The notes under the pieces were generated by a model. That model was not told the origin of the DNA. It saw only the letters and a list, made by a program, of their open reading frames with translations, and searched no databases. The position numbers and the translations under genes are program-made. DNA of 64,000 bases from Trichoplax sp. H2 (lineage: Eukaryota; Placozoa; Uniplacotomia; Trichoplacea), in assembly GCA_003344405.1 (NCBI GenBank), contig NOWV01000017.1, forward strand, positions 248,001 through 312,000, read 5' to 3'. Position 1 is the stretch's first letter. Every line of letters starts with the position of its first letter. Positions 62,309 through 64,000 of the stretch are shown here, in pieces.

Positions 62309-63989
62309 CTTGTCAAGCGTCAAGGCTACGTTGTACATTGGACAAAATTGGAAGAAGTACATAAAAAGAAATTCGAGAGTGATGTAACATACGTTTTAGA
62401 TCCTTTTTCTGGTCAATATTTTGAGCACTTGAAGCAAATTGGAGCCAGGTTAGCTTACTTGTTTGAGTATTATTTTTAAAACTGGTAAAATTAACTTTAA
62501 AATAAATCATATTCTTATTTATAAGAGAAGATTCTGCTATGTCCATATCCACAACTACTAATTTTCTAATAATTTACACTAAAATTGTATCTATTGTTAA
62601 AATTTTTTTCACGTGTTTAGAATTGTTGGCCCACAATGTCTGGAACACAGCATTACGAAAAAAGAGGTAAATTAGTTGTATTGGCAATACTATAGATGTT
62701 GTTTAAAAAACGAACGACAACTAACGTTATTGATATTCAACTAAACTAGTCAATCAGTCTAATTCTAATAGTAAAATAATAGGTTCGTTGATTTTCTCCT
62801 ATTTTCATCCTTAGCCACTGCTAGATTCTCCGTATCCTGTTTTCAATTTTGTTATGAAAGATCTAGTAATATGTTGTACCAACTTATCAAAGGATGACCG
62901 GGTGAGCTATTGTATATAAGTCCATATACTACGCAATATCGCATAGAATTTTAAAAATAACCAAATACCTTTGTAGCAGAGATTGTAAATATCGTGAGCC
63001 ATCGATTGAAAACTGTTCTACAATATACGTAACTGTTGTTGCATTCCATAAATTTAGGATGAACTACATTCTCTTATTAAAATGATGGGTGGTAAAGTTA
63101 ATCCTCACTTAACAACAGATGTAAGTCTCATATACTAACAAAACTGCAAGTAGAACTCTTGCAAATATTTATTCTACGCTAGCTAATCATGCTGTGTTAT
63201 ATAAGAAGCGATGCATAATGAAACATAATTACACGTTCACCCAATATTGAATTTGCTAGGTAACACATCTAGTTGCTGGCGAGGTTGGATCAAAAAAATA
63301 TCAGGTTCCGACTTAATTGCGGTTACTATAGTGTTGTAATATTCTTTCGATTCCCATTCCTGACGAGTTATAATTATGTTATCACATACACTAGGTTGCA
63401 TTATCAATAGGCAAATCAATCGTTTCTCCAACATGGGTAACAGAAAGCTGGAAATTATCACAAGATCGGTAATTGAGCAATTAGTTGCGTGCAATCGACA
63501 TAACATATATTACACTGAAATTTTTTATTTGTCCACTCTATTACATCAGGCCAATAATACCAACAGATGAGAATTTTATGGTATAATTTTTTGTGATCAC
63601 TTAATAAATGTCATTTTCGATTTAATTCAACTATGTACTGTAAGACATTACCTAACTAAAATGATTGCAATTATTTCAGAACAAACATCTGTGTCCGATA
63701 TTTTCTGGATGTACAATCTGTGTAACTGGATTAGATAAAGAGGAAAGAGGAAATATTGATAAACTAATTACTGTAAATGGTACGATATTGTTAGATTCGA
63801 CGATAATAAGACATTATTAAAGATATTATTTTTCACGAAGCAATGCAAGGATATCTATCATATTCTAGAAAAACAATTGAGTTTCTAAACATGTAATATT
63901 TCATTCTTGATGATGTATTACTTTAGGCGGCAGTTATTCGCCGGAATTAGATCAGAGGTGCACACATCTATTGGTTAACGTACCGAAAG
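62309..63989 (+). CDS. TOPBP1: TOPBP1 (DNA topoisomerase II-binding protein 1), 5' part, runs off the window
   Basis: BRCT scaffold that activates ATR and helps load the replicative helicase in the nucleus. Eight exons visible: 62309-62448, 62621-62666, 62815-62901, 63058-63120, 63260-63304, 63395-63468, 63550-63580, 63927-63989, plus 63680-63779 between the last two (nine in all), all in phase. BRCT0: YVLDPFSGQYFEHLKQIGAR-IVGPQCL. BRCT1: CCTNLSKDDRDELHSLIKMM...VTHLVAGEVGSKKYQ...SPTWVTESW. The Thr in CTN and the Lys in GSKKY sit where human TOPBP1 binds phosphopeptides. BRCT2 starts at CPIFSGCTICVTGL and continues to CTHLLVNVPKG, where a donor at 63990 leads off the window. The start codon and about 25-30 N-terminal residues are missing upstream; the first listed exon begins in phase 0 after an acceptor, so at least one more exon exists. 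Confidence 0.93.
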
Positions 63990-64000
63990 GTTGGTAATGA

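Overview
This window looks like nuclear DNA from an animal. It is AT-rich, and nearly every gene is split into many exons by GT-AG introns. The genes match animal families: PDE11-type phosphodiesterase, STK11IP, aspartate/glutamate carrier, DNA polymerase iota, RSU1, selenoprotein O, UDP-glucuronosyltransferase and TOPBP1. Short introns, compact spacing and a vertebrate-like gene set suggest an early-branching animal. A placozoan is my best guess, but this is an inference and not proven. Exon models were built by hand from splice signals, phase continuity and remembered family sequences.

Layout. 0.6-1.8 kb (+): nucleoside hydrolase. 1.8-7.3 kb: no gene seen, with a 139-bp tandem repeat. 7.3-18.9 kb (+): GAF-GAF phosphodiesterase. 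19.7-28.3 kb (-): STK11IP homologue of 33 exons, carrying a DEP domain. 28.8-30.2 kb (-): unidentified coding-like pieces. 30.5-37.8 kb (-): calcium-regulated mitochondrial aspartate/glutamate carrier. 40.8-42.8 kb (+): DNA polymerase iota. 43.5-45.6 kb (-): RSU1. 48.1-53.1 kb (+): selenoprotein O, with an in-frame UGA three codons before the end and a SECIS-like hairpin. 54.1-57.8 kb (+): UDP-glucuronosyltransferase. 58-62.3 kb: repeats. 62.3 kb to the end (+): 5' part of TOPBP1, running off the window.

The genes do not form a pathway. They are an ordinary eukaryotic neighbourhood, although two (POLI, TOPBP1) act in DNA damage tolerance and signalling. The most distinctive DNA feature is a set of islands made of the pentamer TACAG and its inverse CTGTA, producing GTAC-centred palindromes. 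Dense islands lie upstream of the 5' ends of several genes, including both divergent pairs (carrier/POLI and RSU1/SELO). They are absent from both convergent 3'-3' gaps.

Solid: the nine named gene families and most exon boundaries, which keep phase throughout. Weaker: the first coding exon of TOPBP1, one short GAF-B stretch of the phosphodiesterase, the SECIS structure, and the 28.8-30.2 kb locus.
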